Shown here in pieces: positions 55,924 through 64,000 of a stretch of DNA of 64,000 nt (position 1 is the stretch's first letter; each line of letters opens with the position of its first letter). A program made the translations under genes and the position numbers. This stretch comes from Roseiarcus fermentans. Lineage in GTDB: Bacteria; Pseudomonadota; Alphaproteobacteria; Rhizobiales; Beijerinckiaceae. The notes under the pieces were generated by a model, which saw nothing but the letters and a program-made list of their open reading frames with translations, was not told the origin of the DNA and did not search any database. The DNA is taken from positions 62,001 through 126,000 of the forward strand of contig NZ_QNRK01000018.1 in NCBI RefSeq assembly GCF_003315135.1. Direction: 5' to 3'.

Positions 55924-55944
55924 GGCTCGGTCTCGGAAGGATCG

Positions 55945-55970
55945 AGGGGGCGGCTTCGGCCGCCCCTTTT
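55945..55970 (+). terminator. Intrinsic terminator after glnA
   Basis: GGGGCGGC, tetraloop TTCG, GCCGCCCC, then TTTT (stem 55947-55966). An 8-bp G/C stem with the very stable UUCG loop, directly after the glnA stop; a textbook Rho-independent terminator. Confidence 0.92.
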
Positions 55971-56093
55971 GCTTGTGTGGAACCCGGTCCTCCGCCGGCG
56001 TTCTTGCGCGACGCTTCGCCGCTTGGAGCCGGCGCCCTGCCAGCGTATCCTGACAGACCGAGTCTTTCCGTCGTCGCTGGGAGGCGCCCTGTC

Positions 56094-56429
56094 ATGATCC
56101 CGTCCGCCGTCCGTTCGTTCGTCCCGTCCGCCGCGCTCGGGCTCCTGCTCTGGTCCGGCCTCGCCGGCGCGGCCTTGGCCGCCGCCGACGTCGCCAACGG
56201 CGAGGCGATCGCGAAGCGCTGGTGCGCTGCGTGCCACATCGTCGCGCCCGACCAGACCCATGGGGCCGACAGCGTGCCGACCTTCGCCTCGATCGCCAGG
56301 CGCCCCGACTTCAGCGCCGACAAGACGGCGAAGTTCCTGATGGACCCCCATCCCAAGATGCCGGACATGCAGCTCGGCCGCGGCGAGGCGGCAGACCTCG
56401 GCGCCTATATCGCGAGCCTGGGCAAGTAG
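56094..56429 (+). CDS. Periplasmic monoheme cytochrome c
   Basis: 111 residues. Signal peptide ('MIPSAVRSFVPSAALGLLLW' then 'SGLAGAALAAAD'); heme site C-A-A-C-H in 'RWCAACHIVAPDQ'; the likely axial Met in 'HPKMPDMQLGRGEAADLGAY'. A small class I c-type electron carrier. No oxidase or dehydrogenase neighbour suggests its partner. Start ATG 56094 after GGGAGGCGCC. Confidence 0.9.
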   Translation: MIPSAVRSFVPSAALGLLLWSGLAGAALAAADVANGEAIAKRWCAACHIVAPDQTHGADSVPTFASIARRPDFSADKTAKFLMDPHPKMPDMQLGRGEAADLGAYIASLGK

Positions 56430-56504
56430 GGCGGCGACCGCGGCGGGCGGCTTGCCGGCGCATCGGGCGAACGGCCCAATGCCCGTACGCGAGTCCGCGC
56501 GCGG

Positions 56505-56990
56505 TCAGTAGGGCGTGCCGTCCTTGCGGGAGAAACGCCACTTGCCGTCGACCATGGCCACCGAGAGGTCGTCGTCCGGATAGGCCGCGCTGTCGCCGGG
56601 CATGCGGTCGCCGACTTCCAGATAGACGACGTCGGCGTCCGTCTCGTTGATCAGGTGATGGGCGTCGCCGCTCCCCGCCTTGAAACCCGCGCACATGCCG
56701 GGGGAAAGCGTCGTGCGGCCGGCGTCGGTGACCAGCGTCGGCCGGCCCTCGAGGATAAAGACAAACTCGTCCTGGATCCGGTGCGCATGGCGCAGGGCCG
56801 ATTCGCCGCCGGGCGCGAGGCGCGTGAGATTGACGCCGAAATTCGACAGGCCGAACAGGTCGCCGAGCGGACGCTTGTCGCGGTTGCTGACCCGCGCGAC
56901 GAACGGCGCCGGATAGTTGGACGCCTTTGCGCGCAGCGGCGCCTCGGCTGCGACGAGCGCGACGGGACGGGATGAGGTTTCAGCGGACAT
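56505..56990 (-). CDS. Cupin-domain protein
   Basis: 161 residues. One cupin domain: metal motif '[20 protein letters not shown]' gives His/His/Glu, and the second motif '[19 protein letters not shown]' gives the last His. The first ~45 residues ('[20 protein letters not shown]') are typical of a cupin subgroup common in alphaproteobacteria, of unknown substrate. No enzymatic assignment is possible. Convergent with the cytochrome gene. Confidence 0.85.
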   Translation of the reverse strand: MSAETSSRPVALVAAEAPLRAKASNYPAPFVARVSNRDKRPLGDLFGLSNFGVNLTRLAPGGESALRHAHRIQDEFVFILEGRPTLVTDAGRTTLSPGMCAGFKAGSGDAHHLINETDADVVYLEVGDRMPGDSAAYPDDDLSVAMVDGKWRFSRKDGTPY

Positions 56991-57144
56991 GGGCGAGCCT
57001 CCGGGGCCGACTCTAGAGCGCGTCGGCGCGGACCGGAAGGGCGGTCTTCGCGACGGCCTTGCGCGACCCACGAGGCGGAATCAGACCTTTTCGACGCTTG
57101 CAATGACGGCCGGCGTCCCTGCCGAGGCGGGACGCGCGGCGCCG

Positions 57145-57300
57145 GCTTTGCGAAGCGCCGAGGTCGGTCCGCACCGCGAGGCGATGCGCGCCCGTGTCGC
57201 GGAGATCGCCGGCTTCGACGCCGGGCGGGTGTCGGTAGAGGCGACCGCTGCCGAACGGCTCGGCTTCACCGGGGGAATCGGCCGCCTCGCGACCCCGATC
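57145..57300 (+). pseudogene. Relic of ispF (C-terminal part of MECDP synthase)
   Basis: One frame reads '[17 protein letters not shown]' then '[16 protein letters not shown]', which is the C-terminal block of IspF (compare the E. coli end 'VNVKATTTEKLGFTGRGEG'). Just upstream the bases TGCGAAGCGCCG would encode the family's CEAP in another frame, so a frameshift is present. After 'GFTG' about nine bases are missing before a GATCG-like remnant. The rest of the gene is absent. A non-functional fragment; the working ispF must lie elsewhere. Confidence 0.65.
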
Positions 57301-57454
57301 CTCCGCGACCCCGGTTTTCCGACCGGACCTCAACGCTTTCAATAACGTCCTGGGCGCCGCGGCGGGTTTTCAGACCACCGGCGCAATGCATTCAAGCGCT
57401 TGGGCGGGAATCGAGGGATTCAGCGACCGCTGAGCCGGGCCTCGGGGGGCGCTG

Positions 57455-57545
57455 TCATTGCCGAGCCGAAGGCAAGTCGATCCATGCGGCGGGGCGCGGC
57501 GTCGGCGTGGATGACTTCGTCGCTCGCAATGTCGAGGTCGGCCGC
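57455..57545. repeat. REP-like imperfect inverted repeat
   Basis: Left arm CATTGCCGAGC...AAGTCGATCCATGC; right arm, read on the minus strand, CATTGCGAGCGACGAAGTCATCCACGCC. It belongs to the same family as the TCATTGCGAGG...ACGAAGCCATCC repeats at 42950-43265. Confidence 0.6.
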
Positions 57546-58026
57546 TACGACCAGAAAGGGCAGCTCAAGCCGTTCCTTGGCGCCGCCTGTATCCGCTCGG
57601 CGGCGCGACCTGTGGACCTTGGACGACGCCTCGCTTCGCCCACATGTCCACAGGAGAACAGAACCAGAAGAAGCGGACATTTGATGAGCTACCAAAACCG
57701 GACAACTGAATTCGCTATCGACAGCAGGCGCTGGACGACAGCGGGCGCAGCCAAGGCGCGGGCCTCGCGCCGGACGGACTCCGCTCGGCGGCCGTACACC
57801 CGGCCTTAAGCGAATCCTGTGGATATTTTTTCAGGGTGCTCTATATGCCACAGGAGGCGTGACGAGACCCTGATACGGGCGGCGGCGCGGTACGGGCGAT
57901 TTTCCGGGACGAGCGAGTCTGGCCCAGCCGACGCTCGACACCCCGAAGAGATGGGCCGTCGCCGAACCGGCGGACGGTCCTTGGGCGCTTAGGCTTTCCG
58001 GCGAATTTCATCAAGAGGAGCCGATT

Positions 58027-59436
58027 GTGTCACCCAGCGAGATGTTGTATATTCTTTGGCGACGGGCTTGGATCGTCGCGCTGACATTTCTCTCCGCCGC
58101 GGTCGTCGCGGCCGGCGTGGTGCTGTTCGTGCCGTCCCGGTACGACGCGGAGGCGACGGCGAGCATCGATCCCGGAAGCATCAATCCGGTGACCGACATG
58201 GCCGCGTCGCCCATGTCGACCACGCTGATCCAGGGCAACCTGATTCAGCTGGTGGGAAGTCAGCGTGTCGCGCTGGACGTCGTCAAGCGGCTGAACCTGA
58301 CCTCGAGCCCGTATATTCAGGCCGAGTATCGGGCGTCGTCGTCGTTCGGCCGCGAGAGCATCGACGACTGGATGGCGGGGACGATCATCAAGAACGTCGT
58401 CGCGCAGTTTGAACCCGGAACGAACGTCCTGTCGATCAAGTACAAGACGTCCGATCCGAACCAGGCCGCCCTGTTCGCCAACACGTTCCTGGCGGCGACG
58501 ATCGACGAGACGATCGCCATGAAGGCGGCGGCCGGCGACCAGACGGCGCGCTGGTTCGCGCCGCAGCTGCAGGACTTGCGCAGAGACCTGCAGGAGGCGC
58601 GCAACGCGCTCGAACAGTTCCAGTCGCGGACCAACGTCGTGGCGCCCAGCGCCAACAATCTGGGCTCCGATACGGAGTCGGCCGCTCTCGGCGCCGTGAC
58701 GACCGACCTCGCGAACGCGCGCGCGACGTTGACGTCGCTCCAGAGTCGCCTGGCTTCGGGCGCGACGGAGCTGGCGGCCGATCCGTCGGACCCCGACCTG
58801 CAGTTGATCAACGGGCTCAAGGACAAGATCGCGAGCGCGCAGGCCGAGATCGAGTCGGTCAAGAACTCGCTCGGCGCGAACAATCCGAAAATGGTTTCTG
58901 CCTCGGCGAATCTCGCGACGCTGCGCAAGCAGTTCGCGGACGCCACCGAGAAGTCACGGGAGCACCTGAAGCAGAGGATCGCGTCCGTGCAGAGCCAGAT
59001 CGCTGCGCTCGAGATGGCCCAGGCCCAGGACCAGAAGACGCTGATCGCTGCGCAGGGACAGCGCGATCGTCTGGGCGACCTGCAACGCGACGTCGTCTTC
59101 AAGCTCGACGAACTGAACGCCCGCGAGCGGGTGGCGTCCCAGGCGAGACTGCAGAGCAAGCTCACCTTTGGCGACATCTCCCCGCTGGACAAGGCCGTTG
59201 CGCCCATCAGCCCGGCGTTCCCGAAGCCGATCATCGTCATCCCGGCCGCGCTCGGCGGCGGTCTGACCCTGGGCATGATCCTCGCGCTGATCGCCGAAGC
59301 GACCGACCGGCGGATCCGGTTCCCCGCGGACTTCGCCAGCGCCACGTCTGCGCCGCTGCTCGGGGTCATCCAGGCGACGAGGCGCGGCAGGCGCCTTGGC
59401 GACGAGCGGCGGCGGCGGCTGCTGGCTGCGAGCTGA
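58027..59436 (+). CDS. Wzz/GumC-type polysaccharide chain-length protein
   Basis: 469 residues from GTG. Membrane segments near 14-36 and 395-420 flank a periplasmic region: the Wzz N-domain ('LQGNLIQLVGSQRVALDVVK'-like 'IQGNLIQLVGSQRVALDVV') and a long coiled coil (about 160-350). The proline-rich 'AVAPISPAFPKPIIVIPAAL' before the second segment is typical. No tyrosine-kinase domain follows. Closest in style to EpsF-type proteins that accompany EpsI/exosortase clusters. Likely sets exopolysaccharide length. No glycosyltransferase or polymerase is adjacent. Confidence 0.88.
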   Translation: MSPSEMLYILWRRAWIVALTFLSAAVVAAGVVLFVPSRYDAEATASIDPGSINPVTDMAASPMSTTLIQGNLIQLVGSQRVALDVVKRLNLTSSPYIQAEYRASSSFGRESIDDWMAGTIIKNVVAQFEPGTNVLSIKYKTSDPNQAALFANTFLAATIDETIAMKAAAGDQTARWFAPQLQDLRRDLQEARNALEQFQSRTNVVAPSANNLGSDTESAALGAVTTDLANARATLTSLQSRLASGATELAADPSDPDLQLINGLKDKIASAQAEIESVKNSLGANNPKMVSASANLATLRKQFADATEKSREHLKQRIASVQSQIAALEMAQAQDQKTLIAAQGQRDRLGDLQRDVVFKLDELNARERVASQARLQSKLTFGDISPLDKAVAPISPAFPKPIIVIPAALGGGLTLGMILALIAEATDRRIRFPADFASATSAPLLGVIQATRRGRRLGDERRRRLLAAS

Positions 59437-59605
59437 AGCCCGTCGCGGGCTCGCGCCCGGACCGGCGCGGCGGAGACGCGCGGCGGCGTCGCCTGTCCGC
59501 ACGGGCGGCGGCGCCGTCACGCGGATGAGACCATCCGACGCGGCGCACCCGTCTTCCCGACGCTCGATTGACAGTGGAAAGCGGCGTCCCGCCCCGATAG
59601 GATCG

Positions 59606-59638
59606 CTCGAGCGCCGGTGAGCCGAAGCGGCGCTCGAG
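59606..59638. promoter_or_regulatory. Inverted repeat upstream of hypB
   Basis: CTCGAGCGCCG (59606-59616) and CGGCGCTCGAG (59628-59638) form a perfect 11-bp stem with an 11-base loop, 28 bases before the hypB start. It may be an operator or mRNA structure; there is no T-run, so a classical terminator is unlikely. A TTGACA at 59568 lacks a matching -10. Confidence 0.4.
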
Positions 59639-59666
59639 ACCGGGCCTTGTCGGGGGGAGACGCTGA

Positions 59667-60563
59667 ATGTGCGGCATATGTGGGTGCGGTCAGGCCGAGG
59701 TCGCCCCCGCAGACGGCAGGACCGCCGCCGGGATTCAAAGTCACGAACACGACGCCGTCCACGATCACGGCGACGGCGCGGGACCGCACGCGCATCCCCA
59801 CCCCCATCACGATCACGATCCCGGGCGCCGTCCCGGCGGCGACGCGCCCGACCACGGCCACGCGGCGCACGCCCCGGGCGTGAGCGCGGAACGCCTGATT
59901 CGGATCGAGCAGGACATTCTGTCGAAGAACGACGCCTTCGCGCGCCAGAACCGGAGCGTCTTTTCCGCCCGGCGGCTGTTCGCGCTGAACGTCGTCTCGA
60001 GTCCCGGTTCGGGCAAGACGACCCTCCTGGTCAAGACCATCGCGGCGCTGAAGGCGCGCACGCCGGTCGCGGTGATCGAGGGGGACCAGCAGACCTCGAA
60101 CGACGCCGAACGGATCCGGGCGACCGGCGCGCCGGCGATCCAGATCAACACCGGCCGCGGCTGTCACCTCGACGCGCACATGGTCGGGCATGCGCTCGAG
60201 ACGCTGCGCCCGGAGGCGGGCGCGGTGCTGTTCATCGAGAACGTCGGCAACCTGGTGTGCCCCGCCGCCTTCGACCTGGGCGAAGCCCGGCGCGTCGTCG
60301 TGCTGTCCGTCACCGAAGGCGAGGACAAGCCGCTCAAATACCCGGACATGTTCGTGAGCGCCGACCTGATGCTGCTCAACAAGGCCGACCTTCTGCCGCA
60401 TCTCGACTTCGACGTCGGCCTCTGTCTCGCCAATGCGCTGCGAATCAATCCGAACCTTCAGACCCTGACGGTTTCGGCGCGAACCGGCGAAGGAATCGCG
60501 GCGTTCGTCGCCTGGATCGAGGCCAGCGCCGCCCGCCACGTCGCGGCCCTGGCCAGGGCCTGA
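59667..60563 (+). CDS. hypB: Hydrogenase nickel-incorporation GTPase HypB
   Basis: 298 residues. N-terminal 'MCGICGCG' is the high-affinity Ni site. A His-rich stretch (13 His between 26 and 68) can store nickel or zinc. The GTPase core has P-loop '[13 protein letters not shown]' (K117), the metal-site '[11 protein letters not shown]' and '[13 protein letters not shown]'. It inserts Ni into [NiFe]-hydrogenase large subunits. Normally paired with HypA, which is not seen here. First of the hyp row, five bases before hypF. Confidence 0.97.
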   Translation: MCGICGCGQAEVAPADGRTAAGIQSHEHDAVHDHGDGAGPHAHPHPHHDHDPGRRPGGDAPDHGHAAHAPGVSAERLIRIEQDILSKNDAFARQNRSVFSARRLFALNVVSSPGSGKTTLLVKTIAALKARTPVAVIEGDQQTSNDAERIRATGAPAIQINTGRGCHLDAHMVGHALETLRPEAGAVLFIENVGNLVCPAAFDLGEARRVVVLSVTEGEDKPLKYPDMFVSADLMLLNKADLLPHLDFDVGLCLANALRINPNLQTLTVSARTGEGIAAFVAWIEASAARHVAALARA

Positions 60564-60568
60564 GGAGC

Positions 60569-62848
60569 GTGGGCGCGACCGCCGCCGCGCTCCGCCCGCC
60601 GGGACTGCGGCTGCGGCTGCGCGTGCGCGGGTCGGTGCAGGGCGTCGGCTTCCGGCCGTTCGCCTATGGCCTCGCGGCGCGGCTGTCGCTCGCGGGCTTC
60701 GTCCGCAACGACGGCGAGGGCGTGCTGATCGAGATCGAGGGGCCGCGGACGGAAGCCTTCCTGGCCGCGCTCGAAACCGGGCCGCCGCCGCTCGCCCGCA
60801 TCGATTCGATCGAGGTCACGGCGATTGCGGCGACGGGCGGCGACGGATTCTCGATCGACGCCACGCAGGGCGGCCGGTCGCGCACCCGCATCGGCGCGGA
60901 CGCGGGCGTCTGCGAGGCCTGCCTCGACGAGCTGTTCGATTCCGCCAGCCGCTTTTTCGGCTACCCGCTGATCGCCTGCACCCATTGCGGGCCGCGCTAC
61001 ACCCTGACGAGGTCGCTGCCCTACGACCGGGCGCAGACGTCGATGGCGCCGTTCCCGATGTGCGAGGCTTGCGCGCGCGACTACGCCGATCCCGGCGACC
61101 GGCGGTTTCACGCCGAGCCGATCGCCTGTCCGCGCTGCGGGCCGAAGCTCAGTGTCCCCATAGCCGAGGTCGCGCAAGCGCTGCGGAACGGAAAGATCGT
61201 GGCCCTGAAGGGCCTCGGCGGGTTTCACCTTCTGTGCGACGCGCGCGACGAGCCGGCCGTCGCGGCGCTGCGGCGCCGCAAGGCGCGCGACGCCAAGCCG
61301 TTCGCGGTCATGGTGGCGAACGCGGCGAGCGCCGCCCGGCTGGCCGACATCGGGCCGGCGGAGCGGGCGCTGCTCACCCATCGCGCGCGGCCGATCGTGC
61401 TGGCGCGGAGCCGCGGCGCGCTCGCCCCGAGCGTCGCCCCCAACCTCCGCGACATCGGCGTCATGCTCGCCTACACCCCGCTGCACTGGCTCGTCCTGCA
61501 CGCGCTCGCCGGCGCCCCCGACTTCCGGCGCTGGCGCGACGCCCCCTCGGAGCTGGCGCTGGTCGCGACCAGCGCCAATCTCGGCGGCGAGCCGCTCGTC
61601 GCCTCCGACGAGGACGCCGACAGCCGCCTGCGCGGCGTCGCCGACCTGATCGTGACCCACGAGCGGGCGATCGTGGTCAGGGCCGACGATTCCGTCCTGC
61701 GCGTCGTCGACGGCGCCCCCGCCTTCCTGCGCCGGGCGCGCGGCTTCGTGCCCGACCCGATCGATCTCGGCGCGGACGGCCCGTGCGTGATTGCGGCCGG
61801 CGCCGATCTCAAGAACACGGTCACCATCACCCGCGGCCGCGAGGCGTTCGTGTCGCAGCACATCGGCGACCTCGACGATCGCGAGACGATCCGCTTCCGG
61901 CAGGAGACGGTCCGGCGGCTGATCGATCTGCTGCAGGTCGAGCCGGAGCTGGCGGCCTGCGACCTTCACCCCGATTTCGTCTCGACCCGGGCCGCCGAGG
62001 CCTCGGGCCTGCCGCTGATCCCGGTGCAGCACCACGTCGCCCATGTGGCAGCGACCGCGGCCGAGCGGCGTTGGCGCGGGCCGATCCTCGGCGTCGCCCT
62101 CGACGGCTACGGCTACGGCGCCGACGGCGCGCCCTGGGGCGGCGAACTCCTCGCCCTCGACGGCGCGCGATGGGAACGCCTGGGATCGCTTGCGCCGCTG
62201 GCGCTGCCGGGCGGCGATCGGGCGGCGCGCGAACCGTGGCGCATGGGCGTTGCGATGCTCGAGCGCCTCGGCCGGCTCGACGACGCCAAGACCCTGTTCA
62301 CCGCCGCGCCGGAAGCGGCGCGGCTCGCCGAAGCGTTGCGGCGGGGGCCGCGCGCGCGCCGCACGACCAGCCTCGGGCGGCTGTTCGACGCGGCCGCAGC
62401 CCTGGCGGGCGTCCGCCTCGTGCAGCATTACGAGGGCCAGGCGGCGATGGAGTTCGAGGCGCTGGTCGAGCGCCCGCGGGTCGTCCCCGGCGGATGGGCG
62501 GTCGCCGATCATCGGCTCGATTTCGCGCCGCTGATGGCGGCGATGTTGGACGGCGGCCTCGGCGGTCGCGAAGCGGCCGAGGCGTTTCACGGCACGCTGG
62601 TCGCCGGGCTCGCCGACTGGATCGGCGCGGCGGCGCGGGCGCGCGGCCTGACGCGGATCGCGCTCGGCGGCGGCTGCCTGATGAACCGCGTGCTGGCCGA
62701 AGGTCTGGTCGAGGCGCTGCGGGCGGCCGGTGTCGAGCCGGCGTTGCCGCGCCAGGTTCCCGCCAACGACGGCGGCGTGTCGTTCGGGCAGGCCGCATTC
62801 GCTCTCGCCCGCGCCGGCGCGGCGCCCGCGCCATCTGGAGAGACGTGA
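60569..62848 (+). CDS. hypF: Carbamoyltransferase HypF
   Basis: 759 residues from GTG, the family size. Order: acylphosphatase domain ('RVRGSVQGVGFRPFAYGL', about 12-100); two zinc-finger sets ('CEACLDEL'...'CTHCGPRYT', 'CEACARDY'...'CPRCGPKL', about 113-190); YrdC-like domain (about 195-375); Kae1-like C-domain with 'VQHHVAHVAATAAE' and 'LGGGCLMNRVLAEGL'. It makes the thiocarboxamide that becomes cyanide ligand on HypE. Starts five bases after hypB with GAGG; ends two bases before hypC. Confidence 0.97.
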   Translation: MGATAAALRPPGLRLRLRVRGSVQGVGFRPFAYGLAARLSLAGFVRNDGEGVLIEIEGPRTEAFLAALETGPPPLARIDSIEVTAIAATGGDGFSIDATQGGRSRTRIGADAGVCEACLDELFDSASRFFGYPLIACTHCGPRYTLTRSLPYDRAQTSMAPFPMCEACARDYADPGDRRFHAEPIACPRCGPKLSVPIAEVAQALRNGKIVALKGLGGFHLLCDARDEPAVAALRRRKARDAKPFAVMVANAASAARLADIGPAERALLTHRARPIVLARSRGALAPSVAPNLRDIGVMLAYTPLHWLVLHALAGAPDFRRWRDAPSELALVATSANLGGEPLVASDEDADSRLRGVADLIVTHERAIVVRADDSVLRVVDGAPAFLRRARGFVPDPIDLGADGPCVIAAGADLKNTVTITRGREAFVSQHIGDLDDRETIRFRQETVRRLIDLLQVEPELAACDLHPDFVSTRAAEASGLPLIPVQHHVAHVAATAAERRWRGPILGVALDGYGYGADGAPWGGELLALDGARWERLGSLAPLALPGGDRAAREPWRMGVAMLERLGRLDDAKTLFTAAPEAARLAEALRRGPRARRTTSLGRLFDAAAALAGVRLVQHYEGQAAMEFEALVERPRVVPGGWAVADHRLDFAPLMAAMLDGGLGGREAAEAFHGTLVAGLADWIGAAARARGLTRIALGGGCLMNRVLAEGLVEALRAAGVEPALPRQVPANDGGVSFGQAAFALARAGAAPAPSGET

Positions 62849-62850
62849 CG

Positions 62851-63072
62851 ATGTGCCTCGCAATCCCTGTCGAAGTGCGCGAAATTCTGCCAGGCGACAT
62901 GGCCAGGGTCAGCCTCGACGGCGTCGTCAAGGTCGTCTCGATCGCGCTCGTCGAGGACGTGAAGGTCGGCGATTACGTCGTGCTGCATGTCGGCTACGCG
63001 CTCGCCAGGATCGATCCCGAGGAAGCCCGAAAGACGCTCGCGCTCCTGCAAGCGGTCGCAGCCGACGCGTGA
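62851..63072 (+). CDS. hypC: Hydrogenase chaperone HypC
   Basis: 73 residues. The functional N-terminus 'MCLAIPVEV' with Cys2 is intact; 'DYVVLHVGYALARID' and the C-terminal helix are typical. It carries the Fe(CN)2CO group with HypD and docks on the hydrogenase large subunit. Two bases from hypF, 13 from hypD. Confidence 0.96.
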   Translation: MCLAIPVEVREILPGDMARVSLDGVVKVVSIALVEDVKVGDYVVLHVGYALARIDPEEARKTLALLQAVAADA

Positions 63073-63085
63073 AGGAAGGCCGCCG

Positions 63086-64000
63086 ATGAAATACGTCGAC
63101 GAATATCGCGACGGCGCGCTCGCCCGCTCGATCGCCGCCGCGATCGCGCGCGAGGTGAGGCCCGACCGGGTCTATCGCCTGATGGAGTTCTGCGGCGGGC
63201 ACACGCACGCCATCTCGCGCTACGGGCTCGAGGACCTGCTGCCGGCGAACGTGCGCCTGATTCACGGCCCCGGCTGCCCGGTCTGCGTGCTGCCGATGGC
63301 GCGGCTCGACATGGCGATCGCCTGCGCCGGTCTGCCCGCCGTCACGCTGTGCGCCTATGGCGACCTGATGCGTGTGCCGGGCTCGAACGGCTCGAGCCTG
63401 CTCAAGGCGAAGGCGGCGGGCGCCGACATCCGCATGGTCTATTCGACCCTCGACGCGCTCCGCATCGCCGAGGCGGAGCCCGCCCGCGAGGTCGTGTTCT
63501 TCGCCGTCGGCTTCGAGACCACGACGCCGGCGACCGCGCTCGCCGTTCGCGCGGCGGAACGACAGGCGCTCGGGAACTTTTCCGTCCTGTGCAATCACGT
63601 CATGACGCCGCCGGCGATGCGCGCCATCCTCGACGGCGGGGGCGAGGGCGACGAGACGCCGGTCCTGATCGAGGGCTTCATCGGCCCGGCTCACGTCAGC
63701 ACGGTGATCGGCGTCGAGCCCTATCGGCCGTTTGCGCGCGACGACGGCAAGCCGGTCGTCATCGCCGGCTTCGAGCCGCTCGACGTCGCGCAGGCGATCC
63801 TGATGCTGGTCAGACAGATCAACGACGGCCGCGCCGAGGTGGAGAATCAATACATCCGCGCCGTGACCCCCTCGGGCAACGCGCGGGCGCAGGCGGAGAT
63901 CGCCGCGGTGTTCGAGACGCGCGAGGCGTTCGAATGGCGCGGCCTCGGCTCTCTCCCGGCGAGCGCGCTCCGCCTGCGCCCCGCCTTCGCTCGTTACGAC
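63086..64000 (+). CDS. hypD: Hydrogenase maturation factor HypD (5' part)
   Basis: The frame is open to the window edge; 305 codons are seen of a family about 370-380 long. It is the Fe-S scaffold on which CO and CN ligands are placed on iron with HypC. Motifs: 'MEFCGGHTHAISRYG', 'GPGCPVCVLPMARLD', 'FFAVGFETTTPATALAV'. Start ATG 63086 after GAAGGAAGG. hypE is expected next, outside the window. Confidence 0.96.
   Translation, partial: MKYVDEYRDGALARSIAAAIAREVRPDRVYRLMEFCGGHTHAISRYGLEDLLPANVRLIHGPGCPVCVLPMARLDMAIACAGLPAVTLCAYGDLMRVPGSNGSSLLKAKAAGADIRMVYSTLDALRIAEAEPAREVVFFAVGFETTTPATALAVRAAERQALGNFSVLCNHVMTPPAMRAILDGGGEGDETPVLIEGFIGPAHVSTVIGVEPYRPFARDDGKPVVIAGFEPLDVAQAILMLVRQINDGRAEVENQYIRAVTPSGNARAQAEIAAVFETREAFEWRGLGSLPASALRLRPAFARYD

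Larger units (their letters stand above)
56991..58026. other. Degenerate intergenic region
   Basis: About 1 kb between the cupin and Wzz genes. It holds an ispF relic (57145-57300) and a REP-like inverted repeat (57455-57545). The right part (57690-57860) is AT-richer with a GATATTTTTT run, but no gene. A GAGGAG ribosome-binding site precedes the GTG of the next gene. Confidence 0.55.

Noticed and set aside
59568-59603. TTGACA followed by GATAGGAT as a sigma70 promoter for hypB
   Set aside because: Spacing between the hexamers is about 24 bases, too long for a sigma70 promoter.

Overview
The window is very GC-rich DNA with the gene content of an alphaproteobacterium, most likely of the order Hyphomicrobiales (Rhizobiales). 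This rests on a TrcR/DUF1013 regulator, an alphaproteobacterial RpoH, the hemD / mitofilin-like / hemY row, the fabD-fabG-acpP-fabF-mltG row, a glnB-glnA pair and a hyp hydrogenase-maturation operon. The [NiFe]-hydrogenase genes point to a metabolically versatile, perhaps phototrophic or methylotrophic relative, but the genus cannot be fixed from sequence alone.

Layout. 1-2.9 kb: the end of a glutathionyl-hydroquinone reductase and an ETF:ubiquinone oxidoreductase. 3.2-9.1 kb: a lone 1979-aa helicase of the DUF4011 / SF1 helicase / Vsr-like nuclease / DUF3320 type, a probable anti-phage gene. 9.3-14.4 kb: a TetR regulator with a perfect 24-bp palindrome at its start, then a membrane-fusion protein and an RND pump. 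14.4-19.4 kb: an accessory block with a secreted propeller-like protein, a VapBC/FitAB toxin-antitoxin pair, a seven-repeat lectin-like protein, two pairs of short direct repeats and a (CTAG)6 array. 19.4-30 kb: mostly core genes (DUF2478, homocysteine methyltransferase, RluD-type pseudouridine synthase, RpoH, a DUF2778 L,D-transpeptidase-like protein, a calcium/proton antiporter, TrcR, TsaD). 29.8-33.4 kb: an overlapping pair including a PIN-like protein that lacks the usual first aspartate, a composite palindromic repeat, and an acyltransferase-SGNH protein. 33.5-38.4 kb: hemD, mitofilin-like, hemY and a ferredoxin-reductase-like flavoprotein. 38.4-40.85 kb: tRNA-Val(CAC) followed by an AT-rich two-gene island (P-loop ATPase plus small membrane protein), the best candidate for an undescribed defence system here. 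40.9-48 kb: rimO, a repeat-rich intergenic stretch, an MFS exporter, a leucine-rich-repeat protein, an aldehyde dehydrogenase and an EpsI-like protein. 48.1-53.6 kb: the fatty-acid synthesis row. 54-57 kb: glnB-glnA with a clear terminator, a cytochrome c and a cupin. 57-58 kb: a decayed stretch holding an ispF relic and REP-like repeats. 58-59.4 kb: a Wzz/GumC-type chain-length protein. 59.7-64 kb: hypB-hypF-hypC-hypD, with hypD running off the end.

How they work together. Core blocks supply fatty-acid building units (FabD charges ACP, FabG reduces, FabF elongates), nitrogen control (PII and glutamine synthetase), heme synthesis, and assembly of the hydrogenase Fe(CN)2CO and nickel centre. 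Accessory genes sit at the joints between these blocks and differ in codon use or base composition. They are mostly of conflict or surface type: helicase-nuclease, VapBC, PIN-like pair, ATPase plus membrane protein, lectin, LRR protein and polysaccharide factors.
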